Shown one piece after another: positions 12,367 to 25,968 of a DNA stretch of 64,000 bases. This stretch comes from Lepas anatifera (lineage: Eukaryota > Arthropoda > Thecostraca > Lepadidae): NCBI GenBank assembly GCA_034440635.1, contig JAOTON010000333.1:806001-870000 (forward strand), read 5' to 3'. Below the pieces are notes generated by a model that worked only from the letters and a program-made list of their open reading frames with translations, ran no database searches and was not told the DNA's origin. A program made the translations under genes and the position numbers. Every line of letters begins with the position of its first letter. Positions within the stretch are counted from its first letter, which is position 1.

Positions 12367-12545
12367 AACTCAATTATCAAAATACCAATGAATACCCATC
12401 TTGCTCCATCTAGCTTTGTTGTAAGAACCTACTGAGCGCTATAAAATATGATTTGCGAATGGATACTCTCTTGATACCAGACCATAGATCCACAGCTGGG
12501 TAACATAGTAAATTCCAGAACTTTCAGGGGACCTGTCTATTTGAG

Positions 12546-14672
<2,127 letters not shown>

Positions 14673-14789
14673 AACCCGAACCTCATCCTAGGACATCAAT
14701 ACAAAAAATGTCGTTACCAAAACTTTTGGTACTTGGTCGGCCCGTCACGTGATATAAATATCAGATCAATATATTAAACCTGTTTTCAG

Positions 14790-14965
14790 TGGTGACACTT
14801 GAAACATTTGTGAATGTGAGGTCAATCGATTTATGGCCTGATGACCTGACCTGAAATGACCCAAGCCTAAAATTTACGGAAACGTTGCAGTATCGATCAG
14901 GGATAAGGTGAGCCAAGTACGGCGTCGCGCATGGCCGCCGTTTTTCTGTGGCGCCGGAAAAATCC
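14790..14965 (-). mobile_element. Fragment of a family A-type MITE, reversed
   Basis: Read in reverse it gives ACGGCGGCC, then CGCCGTACTTGGCTCACCTTATC, then the ATTTCAGGTCAGGTCATCAGG block, the same order as the left thirds of the elements at 50, 10769 and 54201. Both ends are missing. Confidence 0.55.
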
Positions 14966-14995
14966 GAAGACGTATTCAAACACGTATTCCCCATC

Positions 14996-16000
14996 CCACT
15001 GAGGAGAGGGCTAAATTTAGAAGATTGCAGAAGTTTATCGCAAACGATTTATGGGAAATCAGAGCAAAAACGCGGCGCTGGAAAGATCCGCTCGCCTGAC
15101 GTAAATATGGTATCCAGTTTCTATAGCGCGATTTACAGATTTTACACTGCGTGGCATGTATTCGATGTAAGAGCAAACCGTTTAGGGGATGAGCTGCTGG
15201 GGGTGAACAATATTTTTCAACCCTGAATATGCCAGTGACAAAGCGATGTAACGTTACCAAAGAACCGAGTCACGTGCCATGATCCAATGACAGCATCCCG
15301 CAGAATGCAACCCACTCAGAATTCGAGTTATCGCCCTCCTGGGAACTATTGAAGGCCTGGAAAACATCGGAGGTCGGTATCCAAGGAAAACATATACATA
15401 ATGTAACCATTGCTGGATGTAGTCTATCCGATTAGTGAAATCCTGGCCCCATCGTAAACAAAATAACGCATTTTCCTTATTAAATCAGCATCTAACACGC
15501 ATAACTAATAAAACGCCGGACACAGCTTAATTAAGCTGGGCAATTATATACCGAAGCATTGAAACACAGCATTCCCAAACAAATATCTGAGTGAATAAGT
15601 TTACTTTAAAACTTGGCAGGGAATGGCAATACACGCTTGATTTGACGTCAACATATCTGTATTTCGTCTTTCCAAGGGAATCCCAAACACGTGCATGATG
15701 AACCAGATTGGTCTTGGCTAAACCTTAGAGCAAGTTTATTCCCACATTTGTCCGAGAAGGGTCATATTATACATCTCTCTACCCGGATTGTTCATACATT
15801 TCGAATGGTGCAGACTATTTTCCATAAGTCTACTTAGTCAGATATCATGACTGAAAACCTATGCTTCCAATGCAATTGTAAGTTCATTTATGGTGAACAA
15901 ATTTGATATTATGATATTAAGGTGTATTTTTCACTAATGTTTAAGCTATCATACACCTGATTATCATATCACAATTTTTAGGTGCGTGAGATTGTGAATA
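14996..16000. other. No recognisable feature
   Basis: AT-rich, small chance open frames only. It may include the upstream part (LTR or gag) of the BEL/Pao element that follows, but I cannot identify it. Confidence 0.35.
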
Positions 16001-16122
16001 TGTGGATTTCGGGGATTTAATGGTTGGTCCAGAGCTCCAACCAGGCAGGGGACGTCGGCTGCAGAGTCGGGTGAGACCTGACAACATGAAGACTTGCGAT
16101 AAGATCAGCACTTTTATAGCCT

Positions 16123-16560
16123 GTGTGGGTCGTCCATGCTCTAACCAAGTCGTCCTTCCTACTGCTAGGGTTAATGTTCCGGGCTGAAGGGAGTAGTCAC
16201 TACCACAATGTTCTTCGATACCGGAAGACAGCGCACTTCGTGAATAAAAGCCTCGTCAAGAGGGTAGGTGCAGGGTGCTCAGGGTGCCAGCGGGCTGGTT
16301 GTGCTGCTTTCAGCGGGTCTCGTTCACCGGACAAGGGGAGGGATGTTTTCAATGTGCACCTCAATGGTGTTACCCCTGCCACGCCCAATATCCACAGCTT
16401 CGCAGCCGTAGAGGTGACAGTCATCTGTGCTCCCCTCTATAGATCTTGTATTCCGTCAGAGAGCCTTCAAAGTTTTGCAATTCTAGAGTTTGCCGATCCA
16501 CTGTTGGAGAACGGTGAACTGAAAATTGACATACTCTGTGGGCTGAATGCTTTCTGAACC
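16123..16560 (+). pseudogene. BEL/Pao retrotransposon, protease (DUF1758-like) region, decayed
   Basis: One frame reads through a segment like the BEL/Pao aspartyl-protease region: SFVNKSLVKR-like text (here HFVNKSLVKR), VEVTVICAPL, then FADPLLENGELKIDILCG, matching the usual '...LADP...GEIDILIG' signature. The frame stops after GLNAF. Broken similarity continues downstream (LVAQNS, LSG, FLENDPVIQKFKE near 16600-16810). The protease would process the retroelement polyprotein; this copy cannot be functional. It is the upstream part of the element that resumes at 16840. Confidence 0.6.
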
Positions 16561-16839
16561 TTTATACGGGTGAATGTTTCCAATTCATCAGAGGGACTTG
16601 TAGCACAAAACTCAGTGTTTGCATGTGTTCTTAGTGGCATGTGCGGTGGTTTCTCTGAGCCGTCAGACCCGGTGCGCAGTCAGCTGCCCACCTTGGGCGA
16701 CCTCCATGAGATAACACCCCATTCCTTCTAGGACTTCGAGGATATCAAGATCTGCTTGAGGGAAGATTTCCTGGAAAATGATCCCGTAATTCAGAAATTC
16801 AAGGAAAAATAACGTTTAGTCACGAGTCAGGCAGATATG

Positions 16840-17250
16840 GGAATCAGCTTACCTGGAAAGAGAATCCTGCAGAAATAAAACTGCAGAACAAACATGCAGC
16901 CGAAACACACGTGCCATTGCTGAATAAAAGGTCTGACAGAGAACCAGAGCTCGAAGATAGACACCTTTGGGCTCTACATGAGATGGAAACCAATGAAGTC
17001 CCAACTGATGCAGTGGAGAGTGATGTCACGCCTTCTCATCCGGTGTACTACCTCCCGCACAAACCTATTTGGAAGGCTCCAGCTCCAGGTTAGCTCCAGC
17101 ACAAAGCTTAGAGCTGTGTTCGATGCAGCAGCACGTGATGTCAAGGATGTCTCTCTTAATGATTGCCTTATTACCGGTCCATCTCTAAATCCCCACCGGA
17201 TGGATGTTCTAAGCAGGTTCCGAAGCTATCAGGTGATACTGTCACTAGCT
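16840..17250 (+). pseudogene. BEL/Pao retrotransposon, N-terminal reverse transcriptase region, decayed
   Basis: Two frames together give the RT entry region: HPVYYLPHKPIWKAPAPG in one frame, then TKLRAVFDAAARDVKDVSLN and DCLITGPSLNP followed by a VLSRFRSYQVILS block after a shift near 17090. This is the conserved BEL/Pao 'YYLPHHPV...KLRVVFDAS...SLNDCLLTGP..L...L..VL.RFR' stretch. Similarity ends just before the fold-back element at 17324 and RT-like sequence resumes at about 19600. Confidence 0.75.
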
Positions 17251-17862
17251 TACATAACGGTTTTAAATGTGAAGCATAATATGCTTCCAATTATACCATA
17301 CCAAATTATGCCCATTATGGTCCCTTAGGGCTGCCCATTTTACTCGCGCCCGCAGGTTTCCAAAATAGGCCACCAGATTCCCATTATTTGGCCTAAATGC
17401 TACTCAGAACTGGTTTGGTTTTCTTCGAGACTCAAAAACTGACCATGCGCAGCGAGGTTGAACATATCTTCTATATCGCACTAATACCCCATTATATACC
17501 CTGAAACATAAGCTATCAAATATGTCTAGAAAAGACTACTGGTTATATTCACATACGTCATTTATTGCGCTTCATTGAGTACGAATGCGACAAGAAGCTT
17601 TACGTGTAACACAGTACCAAGTCACAGTCATTCACAAGAAGCATTGATGATTCTCCCTTCACAATACCTCCCAGCCGCCGATGCCACCGGTACCGCCGGT
17701 CTAGATTCTCAGTTTAGATCTCAAGTGTTTAATGCGGTGCAAACCTTTAAACTTTAACTACCAGTAGTTTTTGTTTATCAGTGTCTTCTTGGTGAAGTTA
17801 CAATATACCTTCCAGAACATCTCCATACCCTGCAGCAGTTGTATTCTTCTGAGCCCGTATTT

Positions 17863-18282
17863 TCAGGTAAGAATCTTGCTGTACTTTGTGATGGTGCAGC
17901 AGCACCCCTCGGTCAGGTCGTTGGTCACTTTGGCATTCCGCACAAGCTCCTCACTTTCCATGTACTGGTGGTCCTCGCCCCACAGCTTGGAATCCTTCGC
18001 CAGATACTTGTGGTCGACTCCCAAGTATGGCGAAAAGCATGAAGGATTTAGGATCGCACAGGTCGGCCAGTTCGGTCTTGGAGGTGAGATCTTTGAAGCT
18101 GGGCTTCTCGAGGGAGTAGTGCTCAGGGCAAGTGTTGGGCAGGCACAGCTGGTATACCGCCGAGCCAGCCAACAACCTCGCCCACAACCCCCTTTGCAGC
18201 ACGCCCTCAAGAAGCTCACCTCCAAGACCAAACTGACCGACCTGTGTGGCTCAAACTCATTCATGCTCTTCACCATCTTCAA
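17863..18282 (-). pseudogene. Degraded unknown ORF in left arm of the fold-back element
   Basis: The - strand reads LTSKTELADLCDP, then KSFMLFAILG in neighbouring frames, then YLAKDSKLWGEDHQYMES and EELVRNAKVTNDLTE. The right arm encodes the same protein on the + strand (see 18180-18600). From memory this resembles C-terminal regions of uncharacterised, probably transposon-encoded animal proteins with a 'VxNDxxERG...' block. I cannot name a transposase superfamily. It is frame-broken. Confidence 0.45.
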
Positions 18283-18600
18283 AATCGATCACATGTGGCT
18301 GGTGAGGGATTCCAAACTGTGGGCGAGGACCAGCAAAATAAGCGAACGGAGGAGTTTGTGCGGAATGTCAGAGTGGCCAACGACCTGACCGAGAGGTGCT
18401 GCGGCACCATCACAAAGTGCATCAAGATTCTTAATAGGGAAGACCAGCTCATAAACACTGCCAGGGCATGGAGAAGTTCCAGAAGGTGCATCCCAACTTC
18501 ACCAAAAATACACTGAACAACAAAAACTACTGGCAGTTGAAGTTCAAAGGTTCGCACTGTATCAAACACTTGATATCTAAACTGAGAACCTAGGCAGGCG
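18180..18600 (+). pseudogene. Degraded unknown ORF in right arm of the fold-back element
   Basis: Across two frames the + strand reads LTSKTKLTDLCGSNSFMLFT, DSKLW, then EEFVRNVRVANDLTERCC and ILNREDQLINTARA, and in a third frame about NNKNYWQLKFKGSHC before a stop. It mirrors the left-arm ORF. The shared protein differences show that the arms diverged after duplication or were copied from different relatives. No function can be assigned. Confidence 0.45.
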
Positions 18601-19599
18601 GTGCCGGTAGCGTCGGCGGCTTAGAGGTGCTGTGAAGGGAGAATCATCAATGTTTCTTGCGATTGATTGTGACTTGGTACTGTGTTACACGTGAAGCTTC
18701 TTGTCGTATTCGTACTCTATGAAGCGCAATAAATGGGCGTGGCTATAAAATCGATAGTCTTTTTGATAGACATATTTGATAGTTAATTAGTTTCATGGTC
18801 TAGTTTGGAGTATTGCATAGTGATGCAGTGGGTCTAAACAACAGGATGAGACCCTTAAAAGTAACTTTTTAGAAATGTTATCAAATGGATATAATACGTT
18901 TAAGAATGTATTGGAACACGGGAGACCTTCATTGCTTCTTTCAGTTACTGTGCCACGTCTATTTCACGGCTGCTGAAACATGATAATTCTTCCATATTCT
19001 CTAAAATTGTGAACATACCGCAATCATGCTAAAAAACAATGGCATTATTCCAAACAAGCAGGGGTCGAAAAACCTACCATTTTGGCATTCTAAATGGTGA
19101 CAAACCAAGGTGGGCAAGGTGACAAAACTGCCAACATGTTTCCTCTAGGCCAATAACGGAACAAATTGCCAAAATTGGCACCTGTAATTTGAGCTCGCAA
19201 TGTTTTTTAACAACTGTGATGGTCCAAGAGTATCTAATGGTAGCCTACTAACGCAAAACGTGCCACATTTTTCAGCCTGGACTGGTGACACATTTATGGT
19301 TTGAAATTTTCAATGGTGACACACTGAACACTTTTGCCCCTTGCAAACAAGAATCGCAAATACCGACACCTAGCCATCCATAGAAAAAGTATACCATCGT
19401 TACCGTTTTCTTCTGTTCTCCACCACCGTGTATTGGTACGACATAGGGGCTATGTTCAAACCCGCTGCGCATGGTCAGTTTTTTAGTCTCGAGGAAACCA
19501 AAACCAGTTCTGAGTAGCATTTTGACCAACTAATGGGAATCTGTTGGACTAGTTTGCAAACCTGGGGGGTGCCAGTAAAATGGGCAGCCCTAAGATGAC

Positions 19600-20566
19600 A
19601 GTCCTAGCTGATATTTCTAAGCATCTCCGAACATCGACCTAAGGGAGGATAACACTGCTGTTCAACAGTTCTTCTGGGACGTCAATGGATCTCCCCACGA
19701 GAAAAGGTTGGGATGACGCATTTTTGGAATAAATTCGAGTTCATTCCTGTTTAGCTCAACTATCAGACATCACCGAGATTTCCTCAGCGGAGCAGAGAGT
19801 GAGGAGGAGGCTTTGAGCTTTCGACGCTTTCGACGCACGAGGTGTGCTGGCTAAAGCAGGAGCGCCTCTTTACATTCAAATAGTAGTGCAGTTTTTATAG
19901 AAAGCTTAAGTTGAGTCAGCGTCAGTAGCAAACCAAGAGTCTTTCAATTGTTAGGGAGTTTGTTGGTCTTGTAGGGAGGATTGTTTATACTTTGGTAACA
20001 TTGCCAGTCCAATTGAAAGCCTAGTGACAACAAAAAGGGCGGTCTTCGATTTTATAGCAAATTATTTGACCCCTTAGGCCTGTTAACACCTTTTCTCATG
20101 AACACAAAATGTATATTTCAGGCGCTGTTGAAACTGGTGCCATCGTGGGATGAGCCTGTACCGCTCTTATATCACCAGAAATTTAGCAATTGGGTACGTC
20201 ACCTAAAACTGAAAGAAGTTCAAATACCCCGCTGCCTGGTAAAGGTTCCCTGGACTCAGGCCTGGGAACCTGAGGCCCCGTATCCTGAGCCCCATGAGGC
20301 TCACGGATATGGGGGAAACGGCTGAAAAAGGGTACGGAGCTGTGGTGTACATTAGAGCTCCAAATCGTACAGGTAATGGTTACACAGCTACTCTAATTGT
20401 TTCAAAGGCTCGAGTGAGTCCTCTTAAAGGGGTGACGCTACGTGGGCTAGAACTATTAGCTATATTGTTGGCGGCCAGACTTGTGCCACATGTGTATGCA
20501 GCGTTAAAGCTTCCTGAATCATGTTCGTCTAATTGCTGGAGCGACTCAAAAGTACTTCTAGCTTGA
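19600..20566 (+). pseudogene. BEL/Pao retrotransposon, RT C-terminal and RNase H regions, decayed
   Basis: After the fold-back element the frames recover RT-type text (VLADIS, then GAESEEEALSF near 19790), then LLKLVPSWDEPVP...IPRC (20110-20240) and an RNase H-like block: YGAVVYIRA, VSKARVSPLKGVTLRGLELL, ILLAARL, then CSSNCWSDSKVLLA. The stop at 20564-20566 sits where BEL elements have Trp in 'LAW.RGNP', a likely TGG-to-TGA nonsense change, and NRGNP follows in frame. Several other frameshifts occur. Confidence 0.75.
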
Positions 20567-20939
20567 AATAGAGGTAACCCTAACCGCCGGCAACTGTTTC
20601 CTGCCGGGGGCCAGAAATTCGGCAACTCACAGAGGTGGTCGCATTATCCCAGCGGGCAGCACCCATCCGATCTAGCGATTCCCGGAGAGCCAGCAGAGTA
20701 ACTGATTAGGTCCGATTTGTGTCTCATAGAACATCCGACTTGACAGAGGCATCTGCCGACTGCAATGGTCCAGGCTGTCACGACAAGCCGGTGTACTCGG
20801 ATCAAGACAAGGCACGGACAGCTTCTTTCAGCAAAGAGGAAGCTGATCGTGGCTGGGCTTTCTGTGCGCAGCTGTGTGAGGTTGCCCCCGCCAGGAGGGG
20901 ACCTTCCCGTTTGTAAGGTGGGGTAGCTTCACCAAAACT

Positions 20940-21372
20940 ATCCGAATCGTGGCCTGGGCACAACGCTTTGTGACGATCAACCCACGGCAAAAGAACGGGA
21001 AAGACCCAGACCTGACTTTCCTCCAGCTGCCAAAGGAAAAGCTTCAGGTACTGCAGGTGTGCCAGGTGCAGGACATCTCAGCAGAGTATTTTGCACTGCT
21101 GGGGAGGCGGTGCCTAAATCGTCATCGCTGAGCAGGCTGGGTCCTATGATGGGCAAGGATGATGAGGACCAAGGATCGATTAGGGCATTCCGACTTGTCA
21201 GTCGAAAAAACCAGTCCATCATACTGCCCAGATACAATTTAGCCGAGCTTATCGTCAGATTTCAGCACCAACGTGTTCTGAAACACGTTGGAGTCACCAC
21301 AGTGATTTCCCCTTTGAAAGGAACAGATGGGATAATAAGGGTAAGAAGGATTGCTATAGGGGTTTAGAAAAT
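20940..21372 (+). pseudogene. BEL/Pao integrase, zinc-binding N-terminal region, decayed
   Basis: Starts with RIVAWAQRFV (the BEL 'RI.AW..RF' region), passes QDISAEYFALL and, after a frame change, PKSSSLSRLGPM, IILPRYNLAELIVRFQHQ and RVLKHVGVTTV. The H..H pair in FQHQRVLKH matches the integrase HHCC-type zinc-binding segment. It sits between RNase H and the integrase core as expected. Confidence 0.7.
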
Positions 21373-21399
21373 ATGTATCCCGTAACAAAGACAGGACGC

Positions 21400-21803
21400 A
21401 AGATCATTAAATCCGTTGCCTGCTCATCTGCCCAGGCAGAGGGTAACACTGGCTGGTCCATTTCCCTTATCTGGATGTGATTTCTGTGTACCACGTCATT
21501 GCTCTGAGTTGGCAGGAAGAAAGCTGTGCATCTACCTTTTTAGCTGCGCATTGCCTGAAGACGTTCATCTTGAGCTAACGGATTCTCCATTAACATGTGA
21601 TTTCTTGCTCACCCTTGGCGGGTTTTCAGCATGTAGATCCATGTGAAACACTATATATTCGGGTAACGCGAAAACTGCCAGGTCTGCAGATGGTGGGTTG
21701 AAGTCACCTTTGGGATCACTCACAGCGGAGTGGAAGGTTAGTTTTCCAGGTGCTCCATGGTATGGTGTTTGGTAGGAGAGATTGGAAAGAAGTGTAAGAA
21801 CTT
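21400..21803 (+). pseudogene. BEL/Pao integrase catalytic core, decayed, left part
   Basis: LAGPFPLSGCDF, then KLCIYLFSCALPEDVHLELT and FLLTLGGFSACRS correspond to the 'DFAGP...YI.LFTCA..RAVHLELV...FL.AFRRF..RRG' region. The sequence then reaches a segment like APWYGV..ERL just before 21804, where a SINE interrupts it. The reading frame would resume after the SINE and its target duplication. Confidence 0.7.
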
Positions 21804-22254
21804 GCCACCCCGTGGCGCAGCTGGCAAAGGCGCCACGCTTGGGTGTGGAGGGCCCCTGGATCAAGGCTGACCTGTGGCAGCCTTTTCCGCGGCCGCCTCC
21901 TACCCAGGAGATAGCGGTACACTGGGGAGTGCGCGCCGCAGCAGTGGAATCAACGCCGTGCCAGCCGGCGTCCCTGTTTGTGGGCGCACGGGCCTGATCG
22001 GCCTTTAAACTGATCCACCGGTCTGGTCTCCCGCCTGCGGCCTCTATGAGGGCTCGGCCTGTGCCGGGCGCTGCGGCTTGGGAGACCGGAGCAGCCTATG
22101 GTCCGCTGAGTGCGGTGCCGCTGTCCCGTTAGGGTGCCGGCAAATGGAAACTTCCGCTCTGTACACAGTGTGAGTGCGCTGTATGAATGAGACTAAGCTA
22201 CTAACACAAAAATGTTCCCAGGAAGGGAACGCAAAAAAAAAAGTGTAAGAACTT
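21790..22254 (+). mobile_element. SINE with 14-bp target-site duplication inside the integrase
   Basis: AAGTGTAAGAACTT occurs at 21790-21803 and again at 22241-22254. Between them lie about 437 bp with a tRNA-type A-box (GTGGCGCAGCTGGCAAAGGC) near the 5' end, a GC-rich body and an A-tract (about 22233-22240) before the right duplication. Removing the insert and one duplication restores the integrase reading frame, so it inserted into an already present BEL element. Its body differs from the other SINE family in this window. Confidence 0.85.
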
Positions 22255-22870
22255 CGTTCCAAAAGAGCTTAGCATCGGGAGTTTTCCGTCACACAGAACT
22301 GGACACATGCCTGCATGAAGTAGAGGTAAATATCAACTCTAAGCCCTTAATCTTGGTCAGAGGCTAGTTTGATAGCAAACATCCCTTAACTCATAGCCAT
22401 TTTCTACAAAGAAAGGACATAGCCAACGTTAGCAGAAGACCCACAGAATCTTTCTCAATATACATCATTGGAAAGATAACTATCGCGCCCGAAAAGGCTA
22501 AACCAATTTGGGAAGATTTGGTCTTCACGAGTACTCCTGTCGATTCCCTCCAACCGTTGCAAAGCTTTGAGCCAAGTATCAGGTAAAGCTTGGTTCGTTA
22601 GTCCTATCTAACTGACAATTTGCCTCGAATTCAGTGGTAGATACGAGTTGTAGCTAATGCAAAGGCAGTACGGGATGGTGTCATAATGTCTGCAGGATAA
22701 AGAACTAAGCGGGGGATCATTATTAGGCCCGTGCAAAAGTTGCATGATTTGGAGCTTGCTGAGGAATCTGTGGCTTCTGCACGTTTGGGACAAACTGAAG
22801 ATCCTCGACCTGGCACTGACTTCTCACTCGCAAAATGTTCTCCTGTAGCACCTGAGTCGGTTGAGAGTGA
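22255..22870 (+). pseudogene. BEL/Pao integrase C-terminal part and tail domain, decayed
   Basis: Just after the SINE, the frame reads SLASGVFRHTELDTCLHEVE then VNINSKPLILV, the BEL '...L...EL.T.L.EVE..INSRPL' block. Further on, TDNLPRIQW, VVANAKAVRDGVI and RGIIIRPVQKLHDLEL (about 22608-22760) match the C-terminal domain ending in 'RP..KL..L'. Stops interrupt it. No 3' LTR was recognised. Confidence 0.7.
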
Positions 22871-23070
22871 TGCGAACATCGTCACGCGGCGGACAAAGTT
22901 CTGCTGAAAACTCATATATTTTTTTGGAAATCTAACGGGAATTATGTCAAGATTATGAAACAATATAAAAATCCACCTAGAAATGGATTAATTCCCAGGC
23001 AAAAATTGCCAACAGATAATGTTTTTGTTTAAAATGAGAGCGGTTAAATATTTAATAACCATGATGAGAG

Positions 23071-24286
<1,216 letters not shown>

Positions 24287-25489
24287 TTAACCTTCGCCCG
24301 GGTGGGAGGTCTTTTTAGACCCCCCCTCGGGTTTTTCCAAAGTGATCAAAAAACGGCGGCGCGCAGCTCCGTTAAACTTACTCTAGCTGTTCCTTCATCA
24401 TTTTTACATCTTTCCTGAAAATTTTAGCCCAAGGTCACATCAGGTCAGGTCACCAGGCCAGGTGAAGTGACCTTACCTCAAAAATGCTTAGGACCGCATA
24501 ACTAAAAGAAGGGTTAATCCAACAAGTTCAAACTTATACCACACATTGGGCCCACCAGGAGCTACAACATTTGTTCCGGGATTTTTGATATTGGTGACCT
24601 ACGGTCATGTGCAGAGCATACCTCCCCATTGTCAATACATGGGGAAATCACGAAATGAGCTTTTCTCAGTAAGTATGGATGGAATCAACTTCAAACATCA
24701 GTTAAAATTTTATCTTAGCCCATTTCTGAAGTTTATGCCAAACATTTTGACTTGTGACCTTTAAAAGGTCACTTTAGGTCAAATAAGCATTTTTTGGTGT
24801 TTTACTCTATAAATTTAGAATAAACTAAGATAGAACTTTTATTTTGTCACCAAAGTGTTTGTATAGTCACTGCACGTCAAATGATATACATCATGACTAT
24901 ACCAGGTCAAGTTGGGTCAGACCGTTGACCTGGGTCAGGTCAAATTCTTAAATTTGACCTGGCATAGCAATATCATATATCATTCGATTCGTATTGACGA
25001 CGAGAGGATTGCAATGGTGCATCAACTATGGCTGTATCTTGTTTGGTTTGGTAGTTATTAGCGAAAAAGGAAACACCCTTATGCATGGGTGGCTATGGAC
25101 ATTCCCAAGAATATTCCCAATATTCAGTGACCTGTAGCTCCCTAGGCTTTGACCTGACACGAAAATGAATAAGACTGCAATGAAAGAACAACTCAAGAGC
25201 TTTCGAATGGTGTTAGAAAAATGTTTCTAGCTATCATAGTTTCTGAGATATATGAGGTTTTCTTAGTACACCTCATATTAGCGATTTTGACCTATTTTGA
25301 CCTCTGGTGGCCTTAATATTGACCTGACAAGAAAAATGACCAAAGTATTTTTGATATCAATTTTGAAGAGCTTTCGATTGCCGTTTTGCGCTTTTTCTAG
25401 CTCTCTTAGTTTTTGAGATCGTGGGGGTCTTTTTTAGCCCCTCCACCAGGGCGAAGGTGGCTCGTACCCGCCACCGGGGCAAGGGTTAT
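24287..25489 (+). mobile_element. TTAA-ended MITE related to family A, just upstream of the deacetylase gene
   Basis: The left end TTAACCTTCGCCCGGGTGGG pairs with the right-end CCACCGGGGCAAGGGTTAT (final TTAA mutated to TTAT). The inner order (ACGGCGGCGCGCAG, AGGTCAGGTCACCAGGCCAGGT, AGTTGGGTCAGACCG...GGTCAGGTCAAAT) follows family A. It ends about 470 bp before the deacetylase start site and is rich in TGACCT/AGGTCA. Confidence 0.7.
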
Positions 25490-25910
25490 GTCTGACGGAC
25501 CGAGATGTGCACTGGTGAGAAATTTCCACTTAAATCTAGTTGATGTTGCCATCTGTGAAACGTTGAAATTATTAAATGTTTCTTGGAAATGCAATACAAA
25601 GTTGCATAAAATCGTCGCAGTCCGGCTCAGGCTTTAGACGTGCAGCGCATGCGCCCGGACCGGTTGCAAATCGCCGCAGAGGGCTAATCCTTACATCTCA
25701 AAACCGAGATCACTACAATCCCTCGATTCTGCAGGTCTCATGTGACCAATGACACCACCCCGGTCACCAAAAATTGCCGCAGGGGTGTTTGAGACCACTT
25801 GAAACCCCGCAGGAGCATCGGTGACGCGGCACAGCAGCAGGCGCGCCATCGGGCGGCGTCGCGCGGCGCCATCCAAAAGTAAAAGGGCCGCGGCGTCGAT
25901 CTCACGCGCC

Positions 25911-25968
25911 AACATGGCGGCCGGTATTTAAACCGGTAGTGGGGCGCGGCTGCTTAGTCTGCGTCAAC
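25911..25968 (+). promoter_or_regulatory. Core promoter of the deacetylase gene: TATA box and initiator
   Basis: TATTTAAA at 25925-25932 inside a CCGGT...ACCGG palindrome; 31 bases downstream of its first T lies TTAGTC, an arthropod-type initiator with A at 25956 as likely start. The predicted 5' UTR is only 13 bases (CAAC just before the ATG). AACATGGCGGC at 25911-25921 matches a YY1/Pho-type site. The ATG in that site is upstream of the TATA box and should not be transcribed. Spacing is seen; function is inferred. Confidence 0.65.

Larger units (their letters stand above)
17324..19594. mobile_element. Fold-back (long inverted repeat) element inside the BEL/Pao RT
   Basis: CTTAGGGCTGCCCATTTTAC at 17324 and its exact reverse complement ending at 19594 are the tips of two long arms. 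The outer arms (17324-17490 and about 19430-19594) match with scattered differences. The inner arms (about 17500-18110 and 18200-18840) match from CTATCAAATATGTCT and ATTTATTGCGCTTCAT to a centre near 18110-18200. The right arm has about 600 bp extra (about 18840-19430). Both arms encode, outward from the centre, the same degraded protein. RT coding resumes right after it. Confidence 0.75.
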
